DNA of 64,000 nt from an uncultured Lachnospiraceae bacterium (GCA_910578475.1 CAJTRK010000016.1:8109-72108), one strand, 5' to 3'. Shown: positions 35,092-44,947, counted from the stretch's first letter. The notes: generated by a model not told the origin, from the sequence alone. Translations and numbers: made by a program.

Positions 35092-36276
35092 ATGGAGGAA
35101 GAACCGAAGAAAAAGCTGTTGGTCACCGCCTCGACTTTTCCAAGATGGGAAGGCGATACGGAACCGCGGTTTGTATTGGACCTTGCATCTCATATGACAG
35201 CCGGTTTTGATGTTACGGTACTGGTTCCGGCCGCGCCGGGAGCGAAAGAAAAGGAAACACTGGATGGTGTAAAGGTGATTCGGTATCATTATTTTCCGCT
35301 TCATAAATGGGAAACACTCTGTTACCCAGGTGCGATTGTTCCGAGAATCCGAGAGAAAAAAGTCCGTGCTTTCTTAGTTCCTTTTTTATTCCTTTCCTTC
35401 TATTTTCATCTGTGGAAACTGTTGCCGGATTTTGACATTGTTCATGCGCACTGGCTCATTCCGCAGGGAATCGTACAGTCTCTTTTTAAGAAGCCTTACA
35501 TCGTGACGGGACATGGCGGCGATGTGTTATCGCTGAACAGGGGATTGATGCGGAAATGGAAGATTCGATGCCTGAACAGAGCCGCGCATGTTACGGTAGT
35601 ATCGGAGCATTTGAAGAAGAAAGTGCAGGAACTGACACCGGAGATTGTGCCCGATGTAATTTCAATGGGCGTGAATACTTCACAGTTCGGCAGAAGGCAT
35701 CATATACCGGATTACTTCGGGCAGGGGGATAAGAAGGTAGTCTTGTTCGTAGGCAGACTGGCCGAAAAAAAAGGCGTCTCTTATTTAATCAGCGCGATGG
35801 AGTATGTGGATGCGATGTTGGCAATCGTCGGTGACGGGCCGCTCAGAGAGCTGCTGGAACAGCAGGGGCGGGATGTGAACCACAAAGCGGGATGGAAGAA
35901 AATCAGACTGATGGGCGCGAAGTCGCATGCGGAGCTAAAAGCGGTGTATGCTTCGGCGGATGTTTTTGTCTGCCCGTCTGTCACGGCAAAAGACGGGGAC
36001 CAGGAAGGGTTCGGACTTGTCATGCTGGAAGCGATGGCGTCCGGGCTTCCCGTAATCGCCAGCAATTCCGGAGGAATCACACAATTAATCATGGATGAAG
36101 TAAACGGACTGCTATGTACGGAAAAAAGTGTGGACGAGCTGGCGGCGGCAATCAACCGCATGTTTCATGATAAGAAATTACGCGATAACATTTCCGAAAA
36201 TATAAAAAGTATGATAAAGGAATACGATTATCAGACGATTGCACAAAAGTATGAAAAAGTGATAAATAATGTTTGA
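35092..36276 (+). CDS. GT4 family glycosyltransferase
   Basis: 394 residues, GT-B fold. N-terminal FPRWEGDTEPRFVLDLA, acceptor HAHWLIPQG and VTGHGGDV, donor-binding part FVGRLAEKKGVSYLI and the EGFGLVMLEAMASGLPV signature with the conserved Glu pair. A retaining sugar transferase using a nucleotide sugar in the cytoplasm. No G-tract. Confidence 0.9.
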   Translation: MEEEPKKKLLVTASTFPRWEGDTEPRFVLDLASHMTAGFDVTVLVPAAPGAKEKETLDGVKVIRYHYFPLHKWETLCYPGAIVPRIREKKVRAFLVPFLFLSFYFHLWKLLPDFDIVHAHWLIPQGIVQSLFKKPYIVTGHGGDVLSLNRGLMRKWKIRCLNRAAHVTVVSEHLKKKVQELTPEIVPDVISMGVNTSQFGRRHHIPDYFGQGDKKVVLFVGRLAEKKGVSYLISAMEYVDAMLAIVGDGPLRELLEQQGRDVNHKAGWKKIRLMGAKSHAELKAVYASADVFVCPSVTAKDGDQEGFGLVMLEAMASGLPVIASNSGGITQLIMDEVNGLLCTEKSVDELAAAINRMFHDKKLRDNISENIKSMIKEYDYQTIAQKYEKVINNV

Positions 36277-36297
36277 ACAGATGGTTTGGGGAAATGT

Positions 36298-37041
36298 ATG
36301 AAAAATAATAAAACGGTCAGACGGGGATTTCTGTATCAGAAGAACGGGAAGATAAAAGTTGACCATAGAAAAACAAATTCCATTCTGCTGAACAACCTGC
36401 AGATAGATTTCCTGTTAAGAAATTGTCAGTATATGAAAGGGTTTTTACTGGATGCGGGCTGCGGTGAAAAACCGTATAGCCTGATTTATGAAAAACTGAC
36501 AGAACAAAGCATCGGATGCGATGTTCCGTATTGCGTTCATGACCAGAGCGCGGTAGATGTTTTTGCGACACTGGATGAACTGCCGTTTCAGAACAATATG
36601 TTTGATACGGTGCTTTGCACAAATGTGATGGAGCATGTTGCGGAGAACGGAAAGGCTTTTTCCGAGCTTTCGAGAGTATTGAAGCATAACGGACATATGT
36701 TGTTGTCCGTACCGTTTCTATATCCGACCCATGAGGCTCCGCACGATTTTTACAGATATTCCGTTTATGGATTAATCTATCAGCTTGAGAAAAACGGGAT
36801 GGAGATTGTGAGCGTCACACCCTGGGGGGGGGCGGGATTGATGTTTCTCGTATACTGCAATTTGTTTCTGTGCAAGTTTCTTAAAATCAGAATCATTGAC
36901 TTTGTTTTCTGTGCCCTGCAGGAAGGTATTTATTCGGTTTATCGAAAGATATTTTTAAAACATCTTATTGCAGGCGGTATGGAAAATGGGATGGGGAAGA
37001 TTATTTCGACAGGGTATTTTATGATTGCGCGAAAGAAGTAA
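36298..37041 (+). CDS. SAM-dependent methyltransferase with G9 tract (ON)
   Basis: About 247 residues. Class I methyltransferase: SAM-binding LLDAGCGEKPYSLIYE, then LPFQNNMFDTVLCTNVMEHV and FSELSRVLKHNGHMLLSVPF of the Methyltransf_11 type. Nine Gs at 36824-36832 encode WGGAG at about residue 176-180, in frame now. Loss or gain of one G would drop the last ~70 residues. Start 36298 is preceded by GGGGAAATGT. Probably O-methylates a sugar of this locus. Confidence 0.85.
   Translation: MKNNKTVRRGFLYQKNGKIKVDHRKTNSILLNNLQIDFLLRNCQYMKGFLLDAGCGEKPYSLIYEKLTEQSIGCDVPYCVHDQSAVDVFATLDELPFQNNMFDTVLCTNVMEHVAENGKAFSELSRVLKHNGHMLLSVPFLYPTHEAPHDFYRYSVYGLIYQLEKNGMEIVSVTPWGGAGLMFLVYCNLFLCKFLKIRIIDFVFCALQEGIYSVYRKIFLKHLIAGGMENGMGKIISTGYFMIARKK
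36824..36832 (+). repeat. Poly-G tract 1 (G9, ON)
   Basis: Nine consecutive Gs in the methyltransferase coding strand, reading W-G-G-A. The gene is open with nine. Confidence 0.95.
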
Positions 37042-37064
37042 GACAGTCTGCGGATTAACGTCTG

Positions 37065-37090
37065 CAGGCTGAGAGAAAGGCATGGTTATT
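37065..37090 (+). repeat. 26-base repeated start region, copy 1
   Basis: Identical over 26 bases to 44948-44973. It covers CAGGCTGAGAGAAAGG and the start codon plus GTTATT. Copies sit at the starts of a GT2 and a GT4 gene. Confidence 0.85.
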
Positions 37091-38065
37091 ACGATGAAAA
37101 AGCGTCCGGTCATCGGTATTATTATACCTGTTTATAATGTTGAACAATATTTAAGACGCTGTCTGGACAGCATTGTATCGCAGACCTGGCGTAATTTGCA
37201 AATTATATTGGTCGATGACGGCTCAACAGATAATTCCGGCAGAATATGTGATGAATATGCCGGAAAAGACAGACGTATCCAGGTAATCCATAAAGAGAAC
37301 GGAGGTCTTTCCGAAGCGCGAAATACAGGAATTAAAGCGGCATCCGCACATTATATCGCTTTTGTCGATTCAGATGATTATGTCGAAAAGCGGTATGTAC
37401 AGCGTCTGATAAGGATTTTATCAGAAAATGACGCGGATATAGCGGTATGCGGATACTATCAGGGGAAACGGGAAACGTTTCCGGATAAAAGAAAAAAACA
37501 GCAAAAAATACAGAGCTTTAATTCACAAACAATGCTGAAAAACTGGCATGGAAAATATAAACATGTAGAGACTGTTTCATGGAACAAATTATATAAGAGA
37601 AGTATCTTTGTAGAAAACGATATCTGTTATCCGGCCGGTTATTTTTTCGAAGATGTACAGACGACTCATTTACTGATAAATAAGGCGCGAAGAATCGTAA
37701 TGACAAATGAAAAGTTATATTATTATTATCAGGGAAAAGATGGCATAACACATACGATATCAGAAAAAAAGATAAGAGATGGAATTGCTTCACAGAATAA
37801 AAGATTAGACTTTTTTAAACGTAACGGATATCAGGCAGCCTGTGAGAGGCTGACCATAAAACGCCAAAAGCAGTTTATGTTGAATTATTTCAAATGTGTG
37901 CAGATTAACGGACTGGATAATGTATGTGCGGAAATGATAGCTTTATTTCATAAAAATTATGAGAAGGTTTGTGGTTTTAATACAATTAGAATGTGGGAAC
38001 GTCTGTTATTCTTTATGTTTAAATATCTGCATGACATGATACGGATTTTATATGGAAAAGTATGA
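37082..38065 (+). CDS. GT2 family glycosyltransferase
   Basis: 327 residues. GT-A domain: IGIIIPVYNVEQYLRRCLDS, VDDGSTDNSG, SEARNTGI and FVDSDDYVEK (DxD). Typical exopolysaccharide sugar transferase acting in the cytoplasm at the membrane. No G-tract. First ATG is one base from AGAAAGG; a second ATG 12 bases on (37094) is an alternative start. Confidence 0.9.
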   Translation: MVITMKKRPVIGIIIPVYNVEQYLRRCLDSIVSQTWRNLQIILVDDGSTDNSGRICDEYAGKDRRIQVIHKENGGLSEARNTGIKAASAHYIAFVDSDDYVEKRYVQRLIRILSENDADIAVCGYYQGKRETFPDKRKKQQKIQSFNSQTMLKNWHGKYKHVETVSWNKLYKRSIFVENDICYPAGYFFEDVQTTHLLINKARRIVMTNEKLYYYYQGKDGITHTISEKKIRDGIASQNKRLDFFKRNGYQAACERLTIKRQKQFMLNYFKCVQINGLDNVCAEMIALFHKNYEKVCGFNTIRMWERLLFFMFKYLHDMIRILYGKV

Positions 38066-38079
38066 AGAGGAAACAGGCA

Positions 38080-39231
38080 ATGGAAAAAAAGGTGAGCGTC
38101 GTTATACCCGTTTATAATGGCGAAAGATACATAAAGAAAACGGTATCTCAAATATTACAGTCTGCCTGGAAAAGACTGGAAGTGATTATTGTAAATGACG
38201 GTTCGACAGACCATAGTCTGAACATTTGTAAGGCATTGCAGAAGGAAGATGACCGGATTCATATTTATACCAAAGAAAATGGTGGTGTTGTATCCGCAAG
38301 AAATTATGGAGCAGACAGGGCGGATGGGGATTATTTATGCTTTTGTGACCAGGATGATATCGTTGATATCCAAATGTATAAAAAAATGGCAGAACGCATG
38401 GAACTTGATGAAAGCGATATCGGTATGTGCAGTACCGGTCGGCGCATTAATGGTAAATCTTCTGTATTTGAGCAGTCCGAAGACGCTTGCTATGAGAAGG
38501 AAGAAGTGTTAAGTCAGCTGTTTCTGCCGTTGATATTCAATGGCTATGCTGTGCCGGCGCCGATGGGCAGCGCAAACCGTTATCCGCATATCTGGAATTG
38601 CATGTTCCGTATGAAATTCTGGAAAAAATATAATTTTCGATTTCGGGTTTATGTAAATTTTGAAGATGATTTGTTGATGAAGCTCGATACACTTTCCAGA
38701 GCGGACAGAGTGAGCACAATTTCTTATGTGGGATATTATTGGAGAGTAAATCTGAAATCGGAAACATATTCCCATAAGTTCGTGGAGAATATAGCGGAAA
38801 AACAGCGCCAGTGCTATTTGGACATGCGGCGCTGTATATCGCGTAGAGTAAAGGACGATTTTATTCTGGATATGTTTACCAAAGTAACGAGATGCAATCA
38901 ATACCTGGTGGCAATACATAATTTAACAAGCCCTGTGTGCAAAAAGAATATATCTTTCATCAGAGCGTATTATCGGAAGTCCATTTATGATTCTGATTTT
39001 ACTGCTGATATTACAGCCAGAAAATATCTGAAAAAAGGGAGAATCAAACCGATGATTCTGCTTCCTTTACTGGCCGGGAAGCTGACGCTGCCAAGTTATC
39101 TTGCAGAGATATTGTTGGATTATATACTGTTATTTTCGCTGCATTCGCAAAGGCTGACGATGATTGAGCGAAGGCTTAAGATGGGGAAAGAAGAGAGAAA
39201 GAAGGAAAAATGGCGGAAAAAATCAGAATAG
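38080..39231 (+). CDS. GT2 family glycosyltransferase
   Basis: About 383 residues. VSVVIPVYNGERYIKKTV, VNDGSTDHS, VVSARNYGAD and CFCDQDDIVD (DxDD) mark the GT-A core. C-terminal half is basic and may bind the membrane. AAGAGGA precedes ATG 38080; an ATG at 38062 overlaps the previous stop. Ends 22 bases into the GT10 gene. Confidence 0.88.
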   Translation: MEKKVSVVIPVYNGERYIKKTVSQILQSAWKRLEVIIVNDGSTDHSLNICKALQKEDDRIHIYTKENGGVVSARNYGADRADGDYLCFCDQDDIVDIQMYKKMAERMELDESDIGMCSTGRRINGKSSVFEQSEDACYEKEEVLSQLFLPLIFNGYAVPAPMGSANRYPHIWNCMFRMKFWKKYNFRFRVYVNFEDDLLMKLDTLSRADRVSTISYVGYYWRVNLKSETYSHKFVENIAEKQRQCYLDMRRCISRRVKDDFILDMFTKVTRCNQYLVAIHNLTSPVCKKNISFIRAYYRKSIYDSDFTADITARKYLKKGRIKPMILLPLLAGKLTLPSYLAEILLDYILLFSLHSQRLTMIERRLKMGKEERKKEKWRKKSE

Positions 39232-40235
39232 GATTTGTAGATTTTTGGAAGGGATTTGATGCCCGCAATAATTGCCTGACAGATATGCTGATTCGTATTT
39301 ATGGGAAGAATCGCATTGAAGTTGTTGACAAAAATTTTGACTATTTATTTTTCAGCTGTTTCGGACACTCAAATTTAAAATATGACTGCATCAAAATTTT
39401 TTTTACGGGTGAAAATATAGTTCCTGATTTTAATATCTGTGATTATGCAATCGGTGTACATGAAATGAATTTTGGCGACAGATATCTGCGTTTACCATTT
39501 TATTACTGGTATGACAATGCTTATGAGAGAGCCGTGCAAAAACATAAATTTAAGGATTCTTATTATTTAAACCGTAAATTCTGCTGTTTTGTTATTTCCA
39601 ACTCTTTAGCCGATTTAAACAGGCAAAAGATGATTTCGTTATTGAATGCCTACAAACAGCTGGATGGGGGGGGCAAATTCATGAATAATGTCGGCGGCCC
39701 GGTCAGAGATAAATATTCGTTTGTCTCGAATTATAAATTTTCGTTGTGTTTTGAGAATTCTAAGGCCGAAGGCTATACGACGGAAAAAATTCTGGAAGGT
39801 TTCGCCGGAAACAGCGTTCCGATATACTGGGGAAATCCGGGCATAATACAGGAGTTCAATGAAAAAAGCTTTATTAACTGTAATGCTTACGGCAGTCTGG
39901 AAGAAGCGGTGGAATTTATCAAAGAGGTTGATAAGGATGATGAATTATACCTCCGGTTCGTGAAAGAACCTGTATTTGGAAAAGAATCAACAGGGAAAAA
40001 GGAGATAACGGAAAAAAAACTGGAAGCCTTTTTCAGAAATATATTCGGACAAAATATATTACTGGCAGGAAGAGTGAACAGGGTTGGCATGGGGGAACGA
40101 TATTTGCGTCAGATGGCGCTGTTAAGACCTGTATATACATTCTGTTCAGCGCTTCTCAGAATGTATGCGTTTTGCGAGAACAGGAAACGCCTGAAGGCAA
40201 AACTGAATAATAAATATATGCTTTGGAGGAAATGA
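39210..40235 (+). CDS. GT10 fucosyltransferase-like protein with G8 tract (ON)
   Basis: 341 residues. GT10 signature FSLCFENSKAEGYTTEKILE with VPIYWGNPGI after it; before it NNVGGPVRDKYSF, as in alpha-1,3-fucosyltransferases. Eight Gs at 39666-39673 encode DGGGKF exactly where the family has a Gly-Gly motif, so the tract lies in a conserved site. In frame now. It would add fucose or a like sugar to a side branch. A T8 run lies at 39407-39414. Confidence 0.87.
   Translation: MAEKIRIGFVDFWKGFDARNNCLTDMLIRIYGKNRIEVVDKNFDYLFFSCFGHSNLKYDCIKIFFTGENIVPDFNICDYAIGVHEMNFGDRYLRLPFYYWYDNAYERAVQKHKFKDSYYLNRKFCCFVISNSLADLNRQKMISLLNAYKQLDGGGKFMNNVGGPVRDKYSFVSNYKFSLCFENSKAEGYTTEKILEGFAGNSVPIYWGNPGIIQEFNEKSFINCNAYGSLEEAVEFIKEVDKDDELYLRFVKEPVFGKESTGKKEITEKKLEAFFRNIFGQNILLAGRVNRVGMGERYLRQMALLRPVYTFCSALLRMYAFCENRKRLKAKLNNKYMLWRK
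39666..39673 (+). repeat. Poly-G tract 2 (G8, ON)
   Basis: Eight Gs in the GT10 gene, about codon 153-155; gene open with eight. Confidence 0.95.
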
Positions 40236-41480
40236 ATGAAAAAAATATTATGGATTTCTCCTTTGGCGCCTTATGACACCGTTGGACATGCCGGGGGTAA
40301 AAATCACAATTATTATCTGAAATATGTAGTTTCTCAAAAGAAATTCGATGTGAAATTATTATCTATGTGTACTCCGGAGGAGCTTGGAAAACTGGATTTG
40401 GATAAATATGGGATTAAAAATAACATATTCTGCATTCCGGAAAAAGGCGTACAAAACCTGATGAAAAAAATCGTTAATGTGGAATCTACATTGAATCCGT
40501 TAAATCCGGGACATAAGAAACTGTCTAATTATGCCAGAATCTGTTTTGCGGCATTAATCAGAAGAAATGCGGCTGATGTGAAAAATGCTGATATCATCGT
40601 CTGTCAGTGGACGGAGAGTTTACTGATATATTCGCTTCTTCACAAATATGTAAGGAAGGACGCGAAATTCGTCGCAATTGAAGAGGATGTTTCTTATCTG
40701 GGATATCAGAGAAAAGTGCTGTACAGCGGTAATTTTTTATCCAGACTGTATTGGAAAATGCAATATGCGGGATTAAAAAGGAAGGAACTTGATTTATTAA
40801 AGCGATGCAATTTTGTTGTTACGACGAATCAGAAGGACCTTGCATTGCTGAAAAAAGATGGCATCCCGGAGAATAAACTGTTCAGTATGATACCGTATTT
40901 TGATGATTATTTTCAGGTGGACAGAAACGATACAGACAAATATATGATTTTGTATTATGGAGCGATGGACCGTAAGGAAAACCACAGCGCAGCCATTTGG
41001 TTTGTGAAAGAAGTGCTGCCATTGTTGGATGAAAGGTTCCAGTTTGTTATTATCGGCAGTAAACCGAAGGAAAACTTGCTGAAATTGAGGTCTGAAAGGG
41101 TTATTGTGAAAGGATTTGTTAAAAATGTAAGCGAATACTTTGCAAAGTGTCTGTGTATGGCTGTGCCGCTCATGTTGGGGGCCGGCATTAAAATTAAGAT
41201 TCTGGAAGCAATGTCCGCCGGTATTCCCGTATTAACAAACAACATTGGTATAGAAGGGATATATGCCAGAGATGAAGAAGAATATCTGCATTGTACTACA
41301 AAAGAGGAGTATGCGGCCAAAATACAGATGTTGTGTGAAGGGAAAATAGATGGCGGTATCCTGGGAAAAAATGCGAAAAGATTTATAGAAGACAGGTTTA
41401 ATATTGCAAGTGCAGCCAGGGAGTTTATGAACCATTTGGAAAGTTTGCTGCACGAACCGTACAATGGAAAACAGGAATGA
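40236..41480 (+). CDS. GT4-type glycosyltransferase
   Basis: 414 residues. GT-B protein: N-terminal ILWISPLAPYDTVGHAGGKN, middle FVAIEEDVSYLGYQRK, C-terminal ILYYGAMDRKENHSAAIWFV and VPLMLGAGIKIKILEAMSAG (the E-x7-E signature). Retaining sugar transfer from a nucleotide sugar. GGAGGAAATGA before the ATG, with no gap to the GT10 gene. No G-tract. Confidence 0.88.
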   Translation: MKKILWISPLAPYDTVGHAGGKNHNYYLKYVVSQKKFDVKLLSMCTPEELGKLDLDKYGIKNNIFCIPEKGVQNLMKKIVNVESTLNPLNPGHKKLSNYARICFAALIRRNAADVKNADIIVCQWTESLLIYSLLHKYVRKDAKFVAIEEDVSYLGYQRKVLYSGNFLSRLYWKMQYAGLKRKELDLLKRCNFVVTTNQKDLALLKKDGIPENKLFSMIPYFDDYFQVDRNDTDKYMILYYGAMDRKENHSAAIWFVKEVLPLLDERFQFVIIGSKPKENLLKLRSERVIVKGFVKNVSEYFAKCLCMAVPLMLGAGIKIKILEAMSAGIPVLTNNIGIEGIYARDEEEYLHCTTKEEYAAKIQMLCEGKIDGGILGKNAKRFIEDRFNIASAAREFMNHLESLLHEPYNGKQE

Positions 41481-41493
41481 ACAGGTACATATT

Positions 41494-42227
41494 ATGATAA
41501 TAAAAAAAATGAGGCCGGGGCATTGTCCGGTATGTAAAAGAAATACACTTTTTATTTCGCGGGATGACTGGCTGAGAGAATCGTATAAGTGTATTTTCTG
41601 CCATAGCCGCCCAAGGCAGCGCGCTTTGGTAAAAGTCCTGAATGAGACCGTTCCGGACTGGCAGCATAAAATTATCCATGAAAGCAGCCCGGGGGGGGTG
41701 CAACATATAAAATGTTCCAAAAGGCATGCTCAAATTATACATATTCGTATTTTTACGAAGAGAAAGCTTTGGGCGTAGTTTTGGATGAACAGTGCAGCAA
41801 CCAGAATCTTGAGAATATGACATTTAAAGATGAATCATTTGATATCATCATCACACAGGACGTATTCGAACACATTAATTACCCCTTTAAAGCTTTTCAG
41901 GAAATAGAGCGCGTACTGAAACCAGGGGGATATCATATTTTCACAGTACCGATTGATAATCCGTTCGTCAGAACGATTCCGAGGGTCAAAATGGAAAATG
42001 GAATCAGGATTCCGATTTTACCGGAGGTATATCATGGAAATCCTATTGATAAAGAAAAGGGTTCGTTGGTGACATATGACTGGGGAAATGATATATGCGG
42101 ACTGATTGAATCCTGCTCCGGGATGAGAGCCTCCATGATTGCGTTTGATAAGTATCAGAATTGTCATGAAAATGCTAGGCTTGGACTGGAAGCATATTCC
42201 CTGTATGTATTTATAGCGGCTAAATAA
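41494..42227 (+). pseudogene. SAM methyltransferase, phase OFF by G8 tract (ON with G9)
   Basis: Two frames meet at eight Gs (41691-41698). The first, from ATG 41494, has a zinc-ribbon CPVCKRNTLF and YKCIFCHSRPRQRALVKVLN and reads to a stop at 41778 (about 94 residues). The second carries the Rossmann core (LENMTFKDESFDIIITQDVF, EHINYPFKAFQEIERVLKPG) to 42227. One more G joins them as SSPGGGATYKMFQKACSNYT, giving 244 residues with no stop. This is the normal layout of zinc-ribbon methyltransferases, so the gene is most likely switched off, not dead. Confidence 0.88.
41691..41698 (+). repeat. Poly-G tract 3 (G8, OFF; needs 9)
   Basis: Eight Gs. Frame analysis: upstream codons at position 1 mod 3, downstream at 0 mod 3, so one added base (or two lost) restores the protein. 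Confidence 0.95.
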
Positions 42228-42301
42228 CGGATTATATTGTTTCAGCCGTGGAATTGCGCTTTACGGCTGATGACTTTCAGGATGAGAAAGAGAGAGGAAA
42301 A

Positions 42302-43063
42302 ATGAAAATCAGTATTGTTACGGTGACATATAACTGTCAGGAACTGATACAAAAAACAATACAATCTGTTATTGAACAAAATTTTCCCAATATAGAATAT
42401 TTCATTATAGATGGAAATTCAACAGATAAAACGTATTCGATTATTTTACAATATGCAGCGGAAAATAAAATGATTTCGAGTATTTCTGAGTCTGATACCG
42501 GTATTTATAATGCTATGAATAAAGCGCTCGGATATATTTCAGGCGACTATGTACTGTTTTTGAACGCAGGCGATTATCTTTATGCGAAGGACACATTGAG
42601 CCGTTTTGCAAATTATATTAAGGCGTTTCAGGAACCGGATATTGTATATGGTAATGCCGTATTCTATTTGGATGGCCAAATTTTAATGACGGAAAAAAAG
42701 ACGTTTGACTGGAAATTGGTTTTGAGAGCGCATGCGGTATGCCATCAGAGTGTTCTGGCTAAAACGACGTTATTTCAGGAATCTTCATTTGATGAATCTT
42801 ATGTTTATTGTGCCGACAGAGAGTGGCTTTATAAGATGTATTTTGAAGGGAAGAAATTCTTACATATGAATGAAAGGGTGGTTTATTATGAAGCCTCCGG
42901 ATTCAGCTCTCAAAAAAGTGCACAGGATGGCATTACAAAAGAAATGTTTCGAATCCAGAAAAAATATTGCAGGCATTATTACTGTTTAAACAGAATCAGA
43001 AGAGCGTTGATAAAGGTCAGAGACCGATTGTTAAGCAACTGCGGACTGATGTTCCCCGCATAG
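42302..43063 (+). CDS. GT2 family glycosyltransferase (WcaA-like)
   Basis: About 253 residues. ISIVTVTYNCQELIQKTIQS, IDGNSTDKT, ESDTGIYNAMNKAL and FLNAGDYL are the marks of the small GT2 group that adds a sugar to lipid-linked intermediates. GAAAGAGAGAGGAAAA precedes ATG 42302. No G-tract. Confidence 0.9.
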   Translation: MKISIVTVTYNCQELIQKTIQSVIEQNFPNIEYFIIDGNSTDKTYSIILQYAAENKMISSISESDTGIYNAMNKALGYISGDYVLFLNAGDYLYAKDTLSRFANYIKAFQEPDIVYGNAVFYLDGQILMTEKKTFDWKLVLRAHAVCHQSVLAKTTLFQESSFDESYVYCADREWLYKMYFEGKKFLHMNERVVYYEASGFSSQKSAQDGITKEMFRIQKKYCRHYYCLNRIRRALIKVRDRLLSNCGLMFPA

Positions 43064-43093
43064 TCTCAAAACGGACAGGAAAAGATAAAAGTG

Positions 43094-44920
43094 ATGTATC
43101 ATATAAAATTGAAAAGAAATGAAAAATTTATCAAAATAACAAAAAACGCGGCCTTCATGGAAATGACCGCTTTATTTCTGACAGGTATTCTGATATTTAT
43201 TTTATCAACATTACAGGTGAAAGACATTGTATCCATCTGGAATCAGAACGATGAACTCGGTGTCTGGCAGGGGGGCGCATGGCTTTTGGGACTTGACTGG
43301 TCTGAGGTTGCTACGCTTCATGGATATTATGGGTATGGATATGGCTTTATACTTGCTTTTTTTATCAGGTATTTTGGACATAATACCGTGCTGATGACAC
43401 AAATGGCAATTTATTTTCAGGCGCTGATACATACCGGAACGGTTTTGATTGCCTGGTATTGCATTAAGAAGATGTTCCCGTCCGCCAATGCGGTTATGAG
43501 AGTGACGGCGGCATCGGTGTGTATTCTGTCGATTCCGGATTTATTTTATATTTATAATTTTTTTTCAGAATGCTGGCTTCGTTTTATCGTCTGGGTGATT
43601 TTTGGACTTGTAGTCAGTTATTCTTATCACAAAAAATGGTATAAACTTTTTCTGATTAATCTGGTGTCAGTCTATTCTTTTTCCGTTCATCAAAGATGTA
43701 TTCTGCTTATCGGTATGGCTGCGCTGCTTACTCTTTATGAAGGAATATGTTATTTCATAAAAAACGGGTTTCGTAAGCGTATGCTGTTTCAGATTCTTAT
43801 CAGTATTATCGGAGTCGTAATTTTCTACGGGATTGAGTATAAATATGCACAAAAAGACTATATCTCCGCGCTATACAGTGCAAGCTCCAACAGCAGCGTG
43901 AGTGTAAATCTGCTTTCTTCAAGAAATTACACAATCAGAAGTATTTTGCAGAATGTCGTATTTAACCTGGAAACGGAGCGCATAGCTTTGCAGAATATGC
44001 TCGGAAATATCTATTATGTATGCGCCTTTGACTGTGGATTTGTTTTTTATGGTTTTATTTTATGTTTTACCAGAATTAAGAGAAGTATTGTTTCGAAGAA
44101 AGATAATCATTTTATGCCTTATTTATTTATGAGCAGCATGGCCTTGTTTGGAATTTTGCTGTCCGTGTACCAGTCTGCGAATGAAGGCGTATATACCAGA
44201 GTTGAACTGATGCACTATGGCAGATACAGTTCTTATCTGCTTGCACCGATGATGATGTTAGGAATCATAGAACTGTTAACAGAAGAGATTTCTGTTATTC
44301 GAAGAAATGCTTTTATTACGATGATTGTTTTTTTGATTTCAGGATTATCTACTTATTATGTGCTGAAAAACCATAATGTTACAAATTTATTTGCGTTTCA
44401 TAATGCGTGTCCGGGTATAAAATCCGTATACTATCAGGACGGCCCGTTTACTGCGACGCTATATCATACCTTACTCGGTGTTTTATGGATATTCTTTCCG
44501 GCGATGGCAATCATGCAGTCTAAGAAGTATGCTGGTTTAAAGAAATATATGGAAATAGCTGTTTTTGTCGTGATAAGCGTTGTCTGGATAAATGTTGCCA
44601 ATCAGGAATGGAGAGAAACCTATGAGGAAAAAGAGGTTTATGTAAAGCAGACTTACGATTTGCAGAATGTACTTGATGAGGTGGATGAGTTTGCCGCCTT
44701 TAAATCGTTTTCTTATGGAAGCGGATTGCTGCAATACAATAATGTATTTTCCAAAATACATGTCTGTCAGACGCTTGACGAATTGGGAGAAGAGGAAAAT
44801 GGACTGTTGGTAGTGTCGCAAAAGGGTATCGAAGAGATGGACACTATCGCAGAAACGTATGAAATTGAATATGAAAATGAAATGTATTTTGTCTGGCGTT
44901 TTGTAATGGAAGACGAATAG
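43094..44920 (+). CDS. GT39-like membrane glycosyltransferase
   Basis: About 608 residues, ten to twelve membrane segments. First loop NDELGVWQGGAWLLGLDWSE and HGYYGYGYGFILAF matches the loop of the 32069 protein, so the two are paralogues. Contains a G6 run at 43270-43275 and a T8 run near 43558, but no long G-tract. Probably a polyprenyl-phosphate-sugar-dependent transferase facing outward. GTG/ATG at 43091/43094. Confidence 0.78.
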   Translation: MYHIKLKRNEKFIKITKNAAFMEMTALFLTGILIFILSTLQVKDIVSIWNQNDELGVWQGGAWLLGLDWSEVATLHGYYGYGYGFILAFFIRYFGHNTVLMTQMAIYFQALIHTGTVLIAWYCIKKMFPSANAVMRVTAASVCILSIPDLFYIYNFFSECWLRFIVWVIFGLVVSYSYHKKWYKLFLINLVSVYSFSVHQRCILLIGMAALLTLYEGICYFIKNGFRKRMLFQILISIIGVVIFYGIEYKYAQKDYISALYSASSNSSVSVNLLSSRNYTIRSILQNVVFNLETERIALQNMLGNIYYVCAFDCGFVFYGFILCFTRIKRSIVSKKDNHFMPYLFMSSMALFGILLSVYQSANEGVYTRVELMHYGRYSSYLLAPMMMLGIIELLTEEISVIRRNAFITMIVFLISGLSTYYVLKNHNVTNLFAFHNACPGIKSVYYQDGPFTATLYHTLLGVLWIFFPAMAIMQSKKYAGLKKYMEIAVFVVISVVWINVANQEWRETYEEKEVYVKQTYDLQNVLDEVDEFAAFKSFSYGSGLLQYNNVFSKIHVCQTLDELGEEENGLLVVSQKGIEEMDTIAETYEIEYENEMYFVWRFVMEDE

Positions 44921-44947
44921 AGATTCCTGTGAAATATAAATTTTTCA

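Noticed and set aside
39407..39414. T8 run in the GT10 gene (and a T8 near 43558) as slippage sites
   Set aside because: A/T runs of this length are common in this AT-rich region and leave the frames intact; no pattern among genes.
43270..43275. G6 run in the GT39-like gene as another phase switch
   Set aside because: Six Gs is within the range expected by chance and well below the 8-9 of the others; the gene is open. Kept only as a remark.
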